Part shown: positions 50,338 through 63,348 of the stretch, in pieces | Position numbering within the stretch: position 1 is the stretch's first letter | Layout of the letters: every line of letters starts with the position of its first letter | From: Epiperipatus broadwayi | Taxonomy: Eukaryota; Onychophora; Udeonychophora; Euonychophora; Peripatidae | Assembly (NCBI GenBank): GCA_028023455.1 | Contig: JAQFVV010006473.1 | Coordinates: 186,001 to 250,000 of the forward strand | Direction of reading: 5' to 3' | Length of the DNA: 64,000 nucleotides | The notes under the pieces: model-generated | Seen by the model: the letters and a program-made list of their open reading frames with translations, nothing else | Database searches by the model: none | What the model was told of the DNA's origin: nothing | Program-made: the position numbers and the translations under genes

Positions 50338-50408
50338 ACGTATCTACCTACTATATAAATTTTTCTAGGGTCAAATGCCTAGATGGCGCCCTCGTACAGC
50401 AGATACGT
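50338..50408. repeat. 71-bp element with inverted ends, copy 2
   Basis: The termini ACGTATCT and AGATACGT are perfect inverted repeats of 8 bases. The interior matches the 47.9-kb copy and includes CCTAGATGGCGCCCTC, a GC-rich word unusual for this window. Confidence 0.7.
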
Positions 50409-53214
50409 TAAAGGCTCTTTCAGTGACTATAAATACTAAAAGCATAAAGCTAAACTAGTCAATAAATAATCAAAATTATAAAAACTTAACCAGACTAGGC
50501 AAGAAAGAAAAAAATTGATTATTTATATACACATATTGTGCTAACTAAAATTTGGTGTAATATCAAGCACAAAAATATATTTTTTTATTATTTTCTAATT
50601 ACTTTAGTAAGAAATGCATTAATCTAAGAGCAATGAAATAGGTTGCTATGACAATGAATATTTAGTCACGAAATGCATTATTTTGCCATATAAATTTATA
50701 AATTAATTGTATTCATTTAAATACATATGTAAATAATAAAATTTATAATTTCAATAAAGTTATTATTGTTTTTTATTCTATATATGTTATTTACTGCATT
50801 TATAAGTAATAAATCATAAATACTACACATATTTTTTTAATGACCTAGACATGTATGTTGTTATGTTTATATGATATATGTAATATTTTGTTGGAATAAT
50901 GTATATAAAGTTATATATTTCCAATGCAATATTGTGAGAATATAATGTAAATTGTTTTAATTTGTGTTGAGTTAAATGAGTATTATTTGTGTTTTAAAAT
51001 GTGAATATTATTTGTTAAGTGTAATAATTGTGAAATATTTATTTTTTAATTTATTATTATTACTGTAAAAGATATTTTAAGCATGGAACACAGGTGATTT
51101 CAGTGTTAGAGTGAATCAAGAGTGTAACAATAGTTATGATAGAAAATATAACATCAATTGTAAGAGATTATAAAGAAGATTAAATGATTTGAATTCATTC
51201 TTTGACATCATGACTTTCATAGAAGCAAACTTACATTCTTTTATATAATTTAATATTTATTTTAAAAGTATTTGCTTGATAACCACAAAAATAATGGGGT
51301 AGAAAGGATTATATTTGTCTAGAAAACTGGAGCAGATTATCAAAAATTTGTTAAAGGAAAAGTAATTTACACAATTTGAATTTGGCTTGATATTTCCCTA
51401 CTGAAAATGATTATTGTGTGTGAACAAAATGTTTAATAATAAAGTATCAAAGTTAACAACATATTGCTGTATATAAGAATTGTTCCCATCTGTAGATATA
51501 ATTTTATACCACCAATGGAGTACTATGACATAGGATTTAAAACAGTTTATTTCTACATCATATTGTCATAAATGAAAAATGCTGTCTGTTTATTCATAAT
51601 GCCATTACAGTACCAATTATTTGTTAAATAAAAGATAAAATCCAATACTTCAAGAATATTGGAATTTAATAAATATGCATTGTTTTGGATAACTGTTTAT
51701 GATACTTTTACTTTGTTTGGATTAATAAATGTCATTAAATTACAGCCTATGAGGTAGACATTGGAATTATTGTGTTTTTTTGAAGTGCTTATATGAGGTC
51801 AGTGATTAAGATGTAAATTAAGATGTACTTTATTTATATGTTTATAGGTATAATATTTATAAATACTATTGATTATTATATCTTAAGTTAGTTAATTATT
51901 TGTCTTATATCTGTGAAAATAAAAGGAAGTAAGTTTTGTTTAAATTTACATTTATATCCTAAATTTTAATAGTTAAAACTTCAATTTAAAATTTATATAT
52001 TTATTCATTCGTTGTCTGAAAATTACTTTTAGATATATCTGTTATAAGTAGTGAAAATCCAAAAGAACTGTATTGTAATAATTACTCATTGATATTTTGT
52101 TTGGACAGGAAGGCAAACAAATAAATAAATTTATAATTATTATATGTTATATTAATCAATTACTTTATTACGCAGATTATAGTAGTGTCATTAACTTTCT
52201 TGTATTTTAAATAATGTATGTATGCTACAACATTTTCATTTCACATAAATTTTAAATAACATATATTAAATATTATATAGGTGAATTTTTGATGTATAAA
52301 TACCTATTCTATTAGTATTAATTTATATGGAAAATATCTTTCATGATATTTAATTACAGTGTACGGCACAAATGTTTATTGTCTATTTATCATTATTTTT
52401 TTTTTATACTTACAGTTAATTAATACATTTTAAATTCATTTAAACAAATAAATTTGCTTTTGTTGTCATTCAATTAATAATACAAATCTATTGGCTAATA
52501 AAATTTTGATAGATAATGGTGATGTATGGATTTACACCATATAGTTTATAATAAAGATTCATAAAATAATCCAGGAGTTAAACGTTTGGATTGGTAAGTG
52601 TGTGTATTATTATGTATAATTTTCTTTATAGTAAATCCAATATATTATCATTTGAACTAGATATACAATTTTATATAATAATAAATTAATAAATTTAGTA
52701 TTGTGTGATGTTTAACAATTAATTAGCAGATCATCATAATTACTTTATCAGTTATATGGAATAATTATTTTTGAATTATAAAACTTATATCTGAGTTAGT
52801 TTGATAGTTCATAAAATATAAATACAGTATATTAAATATTTAGGATAAATAAAGGCAATTATAAATGGATATTTACATATTCTTATTGAATGTATGTTAT
52901 GGTAACTTGATATTTAGTTAGTAAAATGTTAATCTTATGATAGTATAAAATTGGTGATTGTATAGATTGAAATCAATATTAGAATTCTATTAGATAGCAT
53001 TATTTATTTTGTTTAGATTTACGACTCGTCGGAACAGATTGTAGGCTTAATTTAAATATTAAACTTTTAATGTTATCGTTTGATCATAATAGACTATTAA
53101 AAATACTATATATATGAGGATAATTATAAATTGGAGTTTAATGACTTGGCTTTATTCATTCGAAGGATAATTCGTTGAGATTTGTTACTCGTATTTGTAT
53201 AAATGTCAAACAAA
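50409..53214. other. AT-rich spacer, no gene seen
   Basis: No frame over 60 codons and no recognisable element. Confidence 0.5.
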
Positions 53215-53910
53215 CCTTTCATTTATTTCATGTTGTCGTGATTGGATATTGTAAATTGTATGCCTATATCAGATATTGACTTTCATTTCATATTATTATA
53301 AGTTGGTGTAGGTAACGAGGGATATTAGATAAATCGATTTTATGTATTGTATTTTATTATAGTTCTGTATTTTGGACATTTTATTCCATTACCATTTGAT
53401 GTAAATTTATAAAGTTTTAAAAGAGAAAATTTTATACAAAATGTATAAGGATAGATTAATGTTCATAAATCTTTAAGATAACAAAGCCTTTTACCAATCT
53501 TAAGTATTTTATCCCATTACAATCGATTTATCCAGCAAGGGGATATTACTATTTATGAGACAGTATTGCTGTGTTAGCATCATCTTTATTTTCATTAATT
53601 TTATCGTAGAAAAAAAAAATCTTTATTTTCATTAGCAATGTTTTTATTTTATTCAGTTTCCATTGGCAATCAACTATTGAGTGATACTTTATCTTGTTGC
53701 AGTCAGTATATTAAGTTGGCAGGTTATAGTAAAGTCTTTGTTTGCTATCATTATTCTTTCCATTTTGTTATAAATGATTATCAAATTCTAGGGTATACCA
53801 AGGTTACTTTTCTCATCTATTCGCAACTCAGTTTTATTCTGTTACAAATGTTGTCCAGATCTAGGGAGCATTAAATAAGAGACCAACACACGTTTACTCT
53901 ATTACAATCT
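53215..53910. repeat. second locus of the ~60-bp-period decayed satellite, opposite orientation
   Basis: TTTTATTCTGTTACAAATG at 53832-53850 is the reverse complement of the box at 12.65 kb. Related boxes occur near 53220, 53281, 53381, 53509, 53690, 53757 and 53895, spaced about 60-75 bases or multiples. The frame 53638-53874 is read through this repeat and is not a gene. Confidence 0.5.
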
Positions 53911-53985
53911 ATATAATATTTAAATACAAGTATATTGTCTACACTAAATTTAATGTATTTAGAAGAGGCTTGAACTCAGACTTCC

Positions 53986-54013
<28 letters not shown>
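53986..54013. repeat. (AT)n microsatellite
   Basis: 14 units. It is preceded by TTTAATGTATTTAGAAGAGG, similar to the sequence before the hairpin and (AT)n at 35.0 kb. Confidence 0.9.
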
Positions 54014-54016
<3 letters not shown>

Positions 54017-55614
54017 ATTTGATAAAATTGACATAGGATTTTGTAAGAAATTCCATCTACTTACATACATACACTTCATATATATGCTTTAATATAAATT
54101 TAGTGAAAAACATAGTGAAATAAAATAAGCCGATAATTTCCCATGACATATCAATCATTTTAGTCTTAGATAATAATGTTTTCTAGTTTATGAAAGGTCA
54201 GAATAAACGTTAATCTTTGAAGATAGAAGATATCTGAGATTTCAAGTTTTGAAAAAAATATATCTTTAAGATGAAAACTATCAATAAAATAAGCCATCAA
54301 AAAAACTTATACTTATATTAATTTGTCTGAAATGAACAATTCTTTTTTTTGTTGCAGCAAAACTAGGATATCGAATTAGAATAAAAGTTATGAAAAAAGT
54401 CGAGAATAAAATTCTACCGTAGATATTTCCAATTTAAAAAAAATATATACACAGTACTGTAAAGGCAAACTTTTTTCTTCTATTATTAAAACCTATAAAC
54501 AATTCTAATGAAAATACCTGATTGTTTTATGAATAGTAATATTCCCTTGTTGGATGAGCGAAATGTAAAGGAGACCATTCTAATAATGAATAAAATTTAT
54601 AAATGATAGTATAAAATAATATACTGCTCATCACAAGAGACAACTAATATTATATGGAACGGGTTATCAGTAAATGCCCACAGATTAGGTAACCCCAAAT
54701 ATATTTAAAATATTGTAACTGAGCAATACTAGTTGGCCTGCAAACTAAATGTATTACATATTTGGGCAACTATCTAAATTGAATACAATTAGGAATCAAA
54801 TGGTTTTCTCTGTGTATATTACATATCTGGACAATCTAAATATCTTGAGTAAATGTCACACTCAGGCAATTTAAAATATAATAAGTAAATAAATAAATTG
54901 ACTACAAATGACTTTATAATATTTTATATCTACAAGTACAATGGACACATAAATTTATAAAGAGTGCCAATGAATCCATATGCATGCTTTTGATTGGCAA
55001 AAAAAATAAAATTTATTAAATAATGTTTTACTGAATAATATCATTTGGAATATACTATAAGATAAAATAGTTATATAATGATTTATGTAGCAGTAACATC
55101 AAAACACCAAAATGTAAATTTATTAAAATAAGCATTAATTTATATATGTTGGTTAGAACAAATAATAATTGGTAACAGCAATTAACATCCTAAAATATAC
55201 AATTATAGTTTATCATTCTATAATGTAATTAACTGTGACATATATTTTATAATTTAAATTATCAATACATATACTTGAAAAGAGGTCAACTACAAATTTC
55301 TTTTATACAAATAAAAATAAAATATGCAGACAAATTTTAATATTATTATAAAAATATATAATAATTAATTAATATTTTTATAAAGTTATTTATAATTTTA
55401 AATTAAATTATGCAAATAATATGTTCTAATTGACCTTTTAATTTACTTGATTATTATAAATTAAGATATCACATGGCAGATCTAAATAGCATGGTAATTA
55501 ATATTATTAATTTAGAAGAAATATTTTTATAAATATTTATAAATATTACTTTTGTCTGTTGTTGATAAGTGATTTTTTTCTTTTGAGTGTTTGTTAATAT
55601 TAATGAATATAAAA
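54014..55614. other. AT-rich spacer with a minor three-unit repeat
   Basis: 54705-54880 contains TATTACATATTTGGGCAACT, TATTACATATCTGGACAAT and a weaker third form spaced 40-70 bases apart. No gene seen. Confidence 0.4.
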
Positions 55615-55617
55615 CTT

Positions 55618-55830
55618 CACATAATCACCATTTCTTATGCTTACACATGCTAGTAATAAAAGTACAACACTCTCCATACATAGTGCTATCAAGTGCAAGC
55701 CTTTGTAATCAATGACTAAGAATGTTGATGAGTATGTACAAACATTCCTGCATCCATTAATTACAAAGGCTTGCACTTTGTGGCACTACAGTATAGAGAG
55801 TTTGGTACTCGTATATAAAACTTCTATTGG
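55618..55830 (+). mobile_element. foldback element, copy 2 of the 3.3-kb family
   Basis: It starts with the shared subterminal sequence ATAATCACCATTTCTTATGC, followed by a left arm (AGTACAACACTCTCCATACA, AAGTGCAAGCCTTTGTAAT) whose reverse complement forms the right arm (ATTACAAAGGCTTGCACTTT to about 55810). The interior at 55710-55745 (GTTGATGAGTATGTACAAAC) corresponds to 3415-3445 of copy 1, but the hammerhead core is missing. Confidence 0.7.
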
Positions 55831-57459
55831 GCTTTCTTATCTTGCTATATTTTCTTTGGCATCTTCATGCTAGCATACATATATGTAATAGTTGCATAGA
55901 TTTCCTAATCCTTAAATATTACTCATTGTTTTCCTTTGTCAATATTACAATGTAAGTAGATTTTGCAGCCTTAAATTCATTGATGGTCGTCATAGAGTTT
56001 TATTGTTAATCATACCATTTCAAAATCATAGACATTGTATAAAGAGAGCCTCATGCCCATTTTCTTTCTAGGCTTTCTACTCACAATCAATTTTGTATAT
56101 TTCTAGTCCAAAACTTCTTTTATAAGTTCAGGTAAGATTAAAATACAAAACATTTTAAGGAAAAGAAAGTGTTTTTCTTTCTCAAAATTGTTTTTGTCTC
56201 TATAGTGACATAAATAACACAGATTAGATTTTTAAATGCTGTTTTTTGGACATGTAATTTTTTCCAATTTCAATGAAGCATTATTTTCATTTATTAATAA
56301 TTTAAACAAAAATATTATTTTTAATTTTAATAAAAATGTGACTCATTTATTCTACCCTTAATTTTTTTTTTGTTAAATCTTTGTCCTTGAGTTTTCTTTA
56401 TTTAGCAATTTATAAATCATAGAAAATGACAAAATGAAGATATGTGTACACCACACTACATATTACTACATATTACTATTTTTTCTTGTTAGTTTATATA
56501 GCCAGTATATATAAAACATTGGTTATTAAAAAAATAAAAATATTGTTAAGCTTATATATTTTTTAATTTTATTTTATTAAAATTTAAATCACTTATCATA
56601 GTTTGTATAATGTCAGCATGTTTGTGTGAAAACTTCTGTGATTATATATGTAAATTTGCAATACTAAAAATAACCCAACACTAAAATAGCATTTCACACA
56701 CATATTTATATATAATTAAATTTATATTTGTGGGTGTGTGTATATATATCTATATTGTGACCTTCAGCTTTTGTAGTAAAGATGAATGCCAAGTTTTATA
56801 ATAATATATTATTAAAATTTTTTTTAATAGTTTAATTTTTTAATAAATAAACTTTGTTTTTAGATATAGCTTAAAAATCATCTTTAAGTGTAATTTCATC
56901 ATCTTTAAACTAAGTAAGTAACTTATAATTTTAAATATTTTGTCATTGAGTTATATAGACTTAAAGTACTACTGAATTTACTTTTTAAAGTAGTAAACCA
57001 GAAATCATTTTAATTTAGCTGTTATATTTTATTCAATTTAAAGAGCAGAGAAAAACTTTAAAAATAACTTAAAATTTTAAAGTGGGTCTTAGATATTTAA
57101 ATTAAGTGCTAGTAAAGAGTATTATTTTATTTAATGGTATTATAATCTACTTCTAATTAGAGAATTCTAAAGTTTAGCTGATTAAAAAAATGTTATTTAA
57201 AACTCATAATTAGTTCCTGTATTGAAGTTTAACATTATTAAATAGAGAATTTGATAAAGAAATGTGAGTATTCTTGCATGCATAAAGCTAATAATTACTT
57301 AAGAATTTTCTGTTAAAAGTTAACATTTTAATTGAATGTTTTTTAAAATGAATCTCTTTTAAAGATACAATGCTAAAAGAATATTTTCTAAGACTTTATA
57401 AAAATGTTTATAATAAATATTGATATAAGTTTATTTTATTAAATAGTGTAAATCTTTAA
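55831..57459. other. AT-rich spacer, no gene seen
   Basis: No frame or repeat of note beyond short homopolymers. Confidence 0.45.
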
Positions 57460-57467
57460 AGTGTTTA

Positions 57468-57652
57468 AAGAATAAACAGAGCAAAACTCTCCATATAGTA
57501 TTGCCACCTGTGCTAAACAGAGTAATCAATGGATGCCAGAAGACTTGTGCATAAAATCCCTCTGTTTAGCACAGGTGGCAATACTGTATGGAGAGTTTTG
57601 CTCTGTTTATCAACAATTAATGTGCTAGTATAGGAAATGTGATCATGTGATG
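57468..57652 (-). mobile_element. foldback element, copy 3 of the 3.3-kb family, very well conserved arms
   Basis: Arms 57472-57528 and 57570-57611 (AAACAGAGCAAAACTCTCCA with its reverse complement) are nearly perfect. The flank at 57612-57652 (AATGTGATCATGTGATGC) is the reverse complement of the subterminal sequence of copy 1, so this copy is inverted. The loop on the minus strand (GGGATTTTATGCACAAG) matches copy 1. No hammerhead core remains. Confidence 0.75.
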
Positions 57653-60600
57653 CTTAATGTTTAAAGAATGTAATAGATTTCAATATTAAATAATTAGTTA
57701 AAAATTAAGATGTTATAATCTTTAAATTAATTTATTGACTAGACAATTGACTCCAGAATATTCTAGAATTATGCTAATTGCAGTTATATTTAAAATTTTG
57801 CAACAGATATTAGAATTTTTTTAACCTTTTGCTAATTAGGTCAATTGTGAATGGATTTGAATTGTTAATTATGTCAATCAAATACAATCACATGACTTGC
57901 TTTATATAAGTCAAATGTGAGGAGACATACACACTCATCCAATCCATATACTTATCTGATATTCATCTAGATTGTCTAATTTTAATTATTTTAAAACCAA
58001 TTATATTTTGATAATTTACTACAATGTGTTGTTAAAAGTAATATTTATCCAGGTCTATTTTACAATTGGAAGCTTTCAACACTTTAAAAACTTCAATAAG
58101 AATTGCATTATAGAAAAATTCTACCATGAATGTTTCAAGAATGAAATTATTTTCTTGAAAATCTATTGCAATAATAGAGTTTAACCAAAGGTATTATGCC
58201 TGTTTTGTAAAATGTTGTTAATTTCATTTTCTGTATTATATTTAAACTTTTATTTAGAAAAGGTAATTTCTAAGATATATGCAAAAACTTTCAAGATATT
58301 TGATATTAGTATTAAAGATATTTTAATGTATTTTTTAATGAATATTATGTGACCATTATATATAATACAAGCTACTTACTTTTTCATATTTCAAATATGT
58401 GCTCTTTTAGGAATTTCATTTTTATATGAATCAAAGACTATTTAATGAGAATTGCAGGACTTTTTGAAAGATAAAAGAATTTTATAAATGCTACATCTTA
58501 AAACTATTATAATTATTGCCAATGAAATAATTGAATATTTGAAATATTTTATTATGCATTTGTTTTGTTTAAAGAAACTTATGTGGATGAATGTCATAAT
58601 AAACTCTCTGCTTATTTGAATAAAATATTGGAATAGAAATAAAACTCACCTCAGACTTTATGAGTATTAAAGAGAATACTACTAATGAAGGACTTAGTTA
58701 GTATGCCTAATTATTTTAAATGCTTTATTAAAAAATATAAAATGCATTTATTAATTGCAATGTTTGCAAGAAGTTAATGTCTCACATTGACAGAAATTAT
58801 AAATGACAATGTAATAAAATGATTTTATTTGTGTTTACATTAAATTTAAAGAATAAAATATATTCTTCAACATAGTTGATTCCAAATTATTAAATATGTT
58901 CATTTTCAAAAAGTTCATTATATAATATTGTTATGCTCAATTTAATCTCCAAAATATTAATTTGAAATTGCTCTTAACCTACCATTCTCCATTTGAAATC
59001 CATGCCCTTTATTTATAATCTTTATTAAATGATAAAATGTGTTCTAAAATAAATGCTCAGTGATATTTAATGTTTATCACATTTGTTATTATATTTATTC
59101 AATCAGAATGGCTAAATAATTTATTCATGTTAGTGACTTCATGTATTGACTTTCTTATATTTTTGTGACTTGTTGTTGATTTATAATATTATTTCAATAT
59201 TCCAGAGAGTCTGCAGGATGATTATAAACCCTTTATTGACTGTATTATCAAGATGAAAGACTCCCTTTTTATTTTTGGTACTGGGTATAATTAATTATTA
59301 ATTTTAAATATTTATTGTACTTGTAAATGCTATGTATTTATTTCTATGCATTTTGATATAATTTTATTTATGATTTAACAGGAATTTTATGCTAAATTCT
59401 CAGAGGATTGTCAGAGTAAAATGTTTTAAATGTATTATACTTGTCCCTTTTTGAAGTTATTTTTGAATATATTTAAATGCCCAAAGCATTTGGAAGAAGA
59501 TGAATATTTTTTATTGTTTATTTATTATGTCACAATTTTATATTTAGCTATATTTTGGTGCTTTTATTGTTTTATCAATTTTATACATCATTTAAGTATT
59601 GTTCTTTAAAGACATTGTAACATAGTCTCTCTCTTATAGTTTATTATATTTTGCCAATGATTTTTAAGAGATATAGCATTATCTCTTTCTTATGTTATAT
59701 TTTTGCAAGTAAATTTATTATTTGTTTCTGTGATATTAAGCACATAATGCATTATATAAGCAAACCCTTTACTTCTGATGGTTTATTCTTTTTTTATGAT
59801 CAGGGATACAGTATTAGCTTATTAAAGTTCTCATGCATATGTGATTTTTTTAGTTCATACCATCATCTATTTTACTTTTACTTTCATATCCCTTAATGTG
59901 GATTTTCTTAGTGATATTTTTGTCCAAAACCATGTGGGTAGTGTACTACTATGACTTTGTCTTGACATTTGATATCTTAAAAATACTATGGCATGCAACC
60001 CTTACCTTCAATCACACTCTTTGTTTATGTGAGTGTTGTTTTTGATATGTAGGTTTTGTGGTTGTGTCTAGATAGCATCTCAAGATGGTAAATTTGATAA
60101 AATGTTTAATATTAAATTTAAAATTGTAGATGTGGATAAATAAAGTATACATATTCTTCAGCATTCATCAACAAACAAGAATTGTTAAGATTATATTATT
60201 TTAATTAAGGTATTGAATATGTTTATCTAAGGATTTTATAATTGCAAAATAGTCTATTAAATAAGAGAACTTGCTGAACATTTTGAAGTTCATAGAAAAT
60301 TTTGTTAACCTTTGAATATCAGTGCTATTATTTCTAAAAGTGTAGTATATAATTTTCCTTCAAATTATTATTTTTATTTTGTTTTGGGAAATTATTTTAA
60401 TAGTTTTGTAAGTCATAAATGATAAAACAGCTTGATATTTGTCTATTGAATGTTGTTAATGTTAATAAATATTTTTATTATTAATTTATGTCTATATGCA
60501 TTTATCATCATGTGCATTTTCAGTAATATAATAATAATCTTTACTGCACATTTATATTTATTTATGCATTGAGAGTGCATGAATACAAAGAATTTGTCAT

Positions 60601-61985
60601 GAAAGTCATGTTAATTAATTTGCATTTCTCATGTTAAGAAAACATCAAGAAAAATATTATTTTATTTAATGGAAAATAAGAAAACCATTTCTTTATTTGG
60701 TATAAGATCACTTGATTTTATTTATCATCAATTAAGATAAGAAGATTGATTGAATTTATATTGGTAAAGCAGATTAAGAGCAAACCTACTGGTGTGACAT
60801 GGTGAGCAGCCATAAAATTCCTTTTCTACTCATGGTATCATAAATGTCATCCTAGTGTACTATTATTATTTAAATTTAAGAGTTTTTCATGTTTAATTTT
60901 AATTGTAAATTTTTATAATTGTATATTTGAATCAAATAATTACTAGGATCATATTCTTGCTACATTTTCAAGAAATCAATAGAACAGAATTTATGATTGA
61001 GATTATTCATCACAAATAACCATGAGACATTTATTTATTTATTTATAAGATTATTTAAGAAAGAATTGTTATATTTAAGATCAAATCATTTTAAGAAACA
61101 GTTATGTAGCAAAAATAAAAGAAGACATGTAAATTTAACACAAAAACTGCACATTAAGTATGATCATTGTAGAAAGATAACCATAGAAATTATAAAATTT
61201 GATAGTATTTTGAGGATGTTCTCATGAAGATTTAAAAGTAACTTAACCCTATTCTGTGTTATATACTTAAAATATTAAGAGTTATATTTTTAAAAGACAG
61301 AGTATGAAAATTCACCTCCTCTTAATTTGCTGTGTTTTTGCATTTATTTTGTTAATGCTTATTTCTTTATTATTTCAATTCTTATATTAACATATGCATA
61401 ACTTTGAGATTAGCCTATATTAATATTATTGAGGTTATTAGTGTTAATGTCAAATATTTTGATGTATTGAGAGATGTATCTTAGCCAGCCCTCTCTCTTC
61501 TTACTTCTTATTTGAGGTTACAGTTTTGGCTTGCCCAATGTATTGTTTTTTGGTTGGTTATAGGTTCCAATCGATTGATCCATGTAAGCATTGTAGTATT
61601 CATCATTTGTTGTTCTTCTTTTTAGATTACACTACATATATTTCAAACTGTTGTGCTTTTTACCAATGCACTCATTATTTCAACTTTACCAGATTTTAAC
61701 AATGTATAATCCTAGATATTCATCCACTCTTTTTCATTACTCTTCCACTTTATAAACCATCTTCAGTATAAGGTGAACATTTCCAGACAGCAATGATAGC
61801 AATACTTTTCCATTACAATAGTCTCAGATAGTGTAGGGATTGGTTTCTGTCAACTTTTAAGATTTTGTCAAAGAATAAATAATTATTGCATTGTAGAGAT
61901 GTTTCTCTAATCTTAACTTCACCATATGTGAGCACCAAATTGAAAATAAACATTCAGGTGGTAGAAATCTTTATTACCTAATGGT
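57653..61985. other. AT-rich spacer, no gene seen
   Basis: Frames at 57972-58184, 59651-59896 and 60997-61227 have no domain. A TATATAAG box at about 57902-57909 lies some 30 bases before CATACACACTCATCC, which could be a promoter, but no transcript-like ORF follows. Confidence 0.4.
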
Positions 61986-62760
61986 TAACATGATTACTTA
62001 TAAAATGCATGCATAGGGAAAGAGAGTGTTCTGAGTTACCAACTGATATGTGGTCACAATATGGAGGAGGTAAAATTATGGGTGTACTAATACAAAAAAC
62101 TTTAAAATATTTCAGCAGATATTTATAAAGTGTGAAAGTGGAGAGAAAGCAATTTGCACTTTATATAAACTTATTAAAAATTTGTCAAAATGGTCATGGA
62201 GATTCAGGTGTTCAATATTTTTAGCTCACCTGATATATGAAGGTTCTTCATGAAAAGCATGCATATTGAATTAGAGTGCTCTCAGATGCTGAAATTGTGG
62301 AATGAAAGAGAGAAATAAATTGACAAAAATGGAAAATGCATCTGCAATGCAAAAATTATGCACTCTTCTATGAGTTTTAAAAATTTATAGAAATTATAAA
62401 TTTAATTGTTTAACATCAGTGGCTCTCATGATCAATAAAAAGATTGTTCATGAAAGATATGCATAGTAAAAGAAGGTGGTCTGAAATTTTGCAATAGAAA
62501 ATAGCTGTTATTGAAATGATGGATGCATTGATAAAGCACACACAAAACATGTGAAAATATCTAACTCTGTAGTGTAATAATTATTCATCCTTCTACAGTA
62601 TGTTAAAAATAGCAATGAGTTCCTACCTTGAATATGAGTGGTGAAATGAAAATGTATAGAGATATTAATACAAGCATGGAGATTTAGTGCTTGATACTTC
62701 TAGGTTACTGCAAAATTTTGTCATAAAATGTATGTATAATGAAAAAAGGTATTCTGTTTT
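61986..62760. repeat. old tandem array, four diverged units of about 200-270 bp
   Basis: A landmark of the form TAAAATGCATGCATAGGGAA-AGAGTGTTCTGA recurs at about 62000, 62251, 62450 and 62722 with progressive divergence. Other words between landmarks (GAGATTCAGGTGTT / GAGATTTAGTGCTT; GATGCATTGATAAA twice) also repeat. Only a relic of a satellite or duplicated element remains. The small frame at 62665-62880 is incidental. Confidence 0.5.
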
Positions 62761-63290
62761 TTGTTGTTGCTGATCTATGATTATTATATAGTAGGGTTGA
62801 GATGACTGATGCATTGATAAAAATTTACAAAAAATAAAATATATATTAAATGTATTTATATAGTGGACTACTTCCATCATCTAATATAAAGCATTGAATG
62901 TCTTTGGAAAAATTTAACTTTATTTAAATCTTCGAATTACATTTAAGTGTTAGTAATAGCACACAGGCTAATATATGCAAGACGTTTTGAAAGCTATTAT
63001 TTTCTCTTTTCTTCATGTGTTGATCGCCTGAATTGTGACAGTGTTATTACTAACACTTGGATGTAAGATTTAAATAAAGTTAAAATTTTTTAAAGCCATT
63101 CAATACTAAATATTAGATGAAAAAAAAGTCCAATATATAAATACACCTAAATCACCAACATCACAATCTTCAGGAAAACGATATATATTAATATTTTTAT
63201 ATGAAAGAAAAAATGGTATAATTAGAAAATAGGGTATATAATTAAGTAATAATATTTGATCATTATTGGTGGCAGTTTTTTTTTTTTAAG
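62761..63290. other. AT-rich spacer, no gene seen
   Basis: A short inverted pair CCAAGTGTTAGTAATA-like (63040-63060) with TTAAGTGTTAGTAATAGCAC (62943-62962) was noticed; nothing else. Confidence 0.35.
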
Positions 63291-63294
63291 TGTC

Positions 63295-63348
63295 ATAGCA
63301 TCGGCCGGGACGCGAACCCGCAATAATGCTTTCCACCCTTTAGCAAAA
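63295..63348 (-). repeat. tRNA-like 3' fragment with Pol III B-box, probable SINE relic
   Basis: On the minus strand GCGGGTTCGCGTCCCGGCCG resembles a tRNA T arm (GGTTCGNNTCC type) running into acceptor-like sequence. It is a sharp GC-rich island. A matching 5' half was not found, so it is either a tRNA-derived SINE piece or a partial tRNA pseudogene. Confidence 0.45.

Noticed and set aside
57900-58184. Possible small gene with TATA box and a 70-residue frame
   Set aside because: The ATG frame has no domain or signal-peptide logic and its composition is that of random AT-rich sequence.
59651-61227. Two frames of 76-81 residues
   Set aside because: They are isolated, with no recognisable motif, and of a length expected by chance here.
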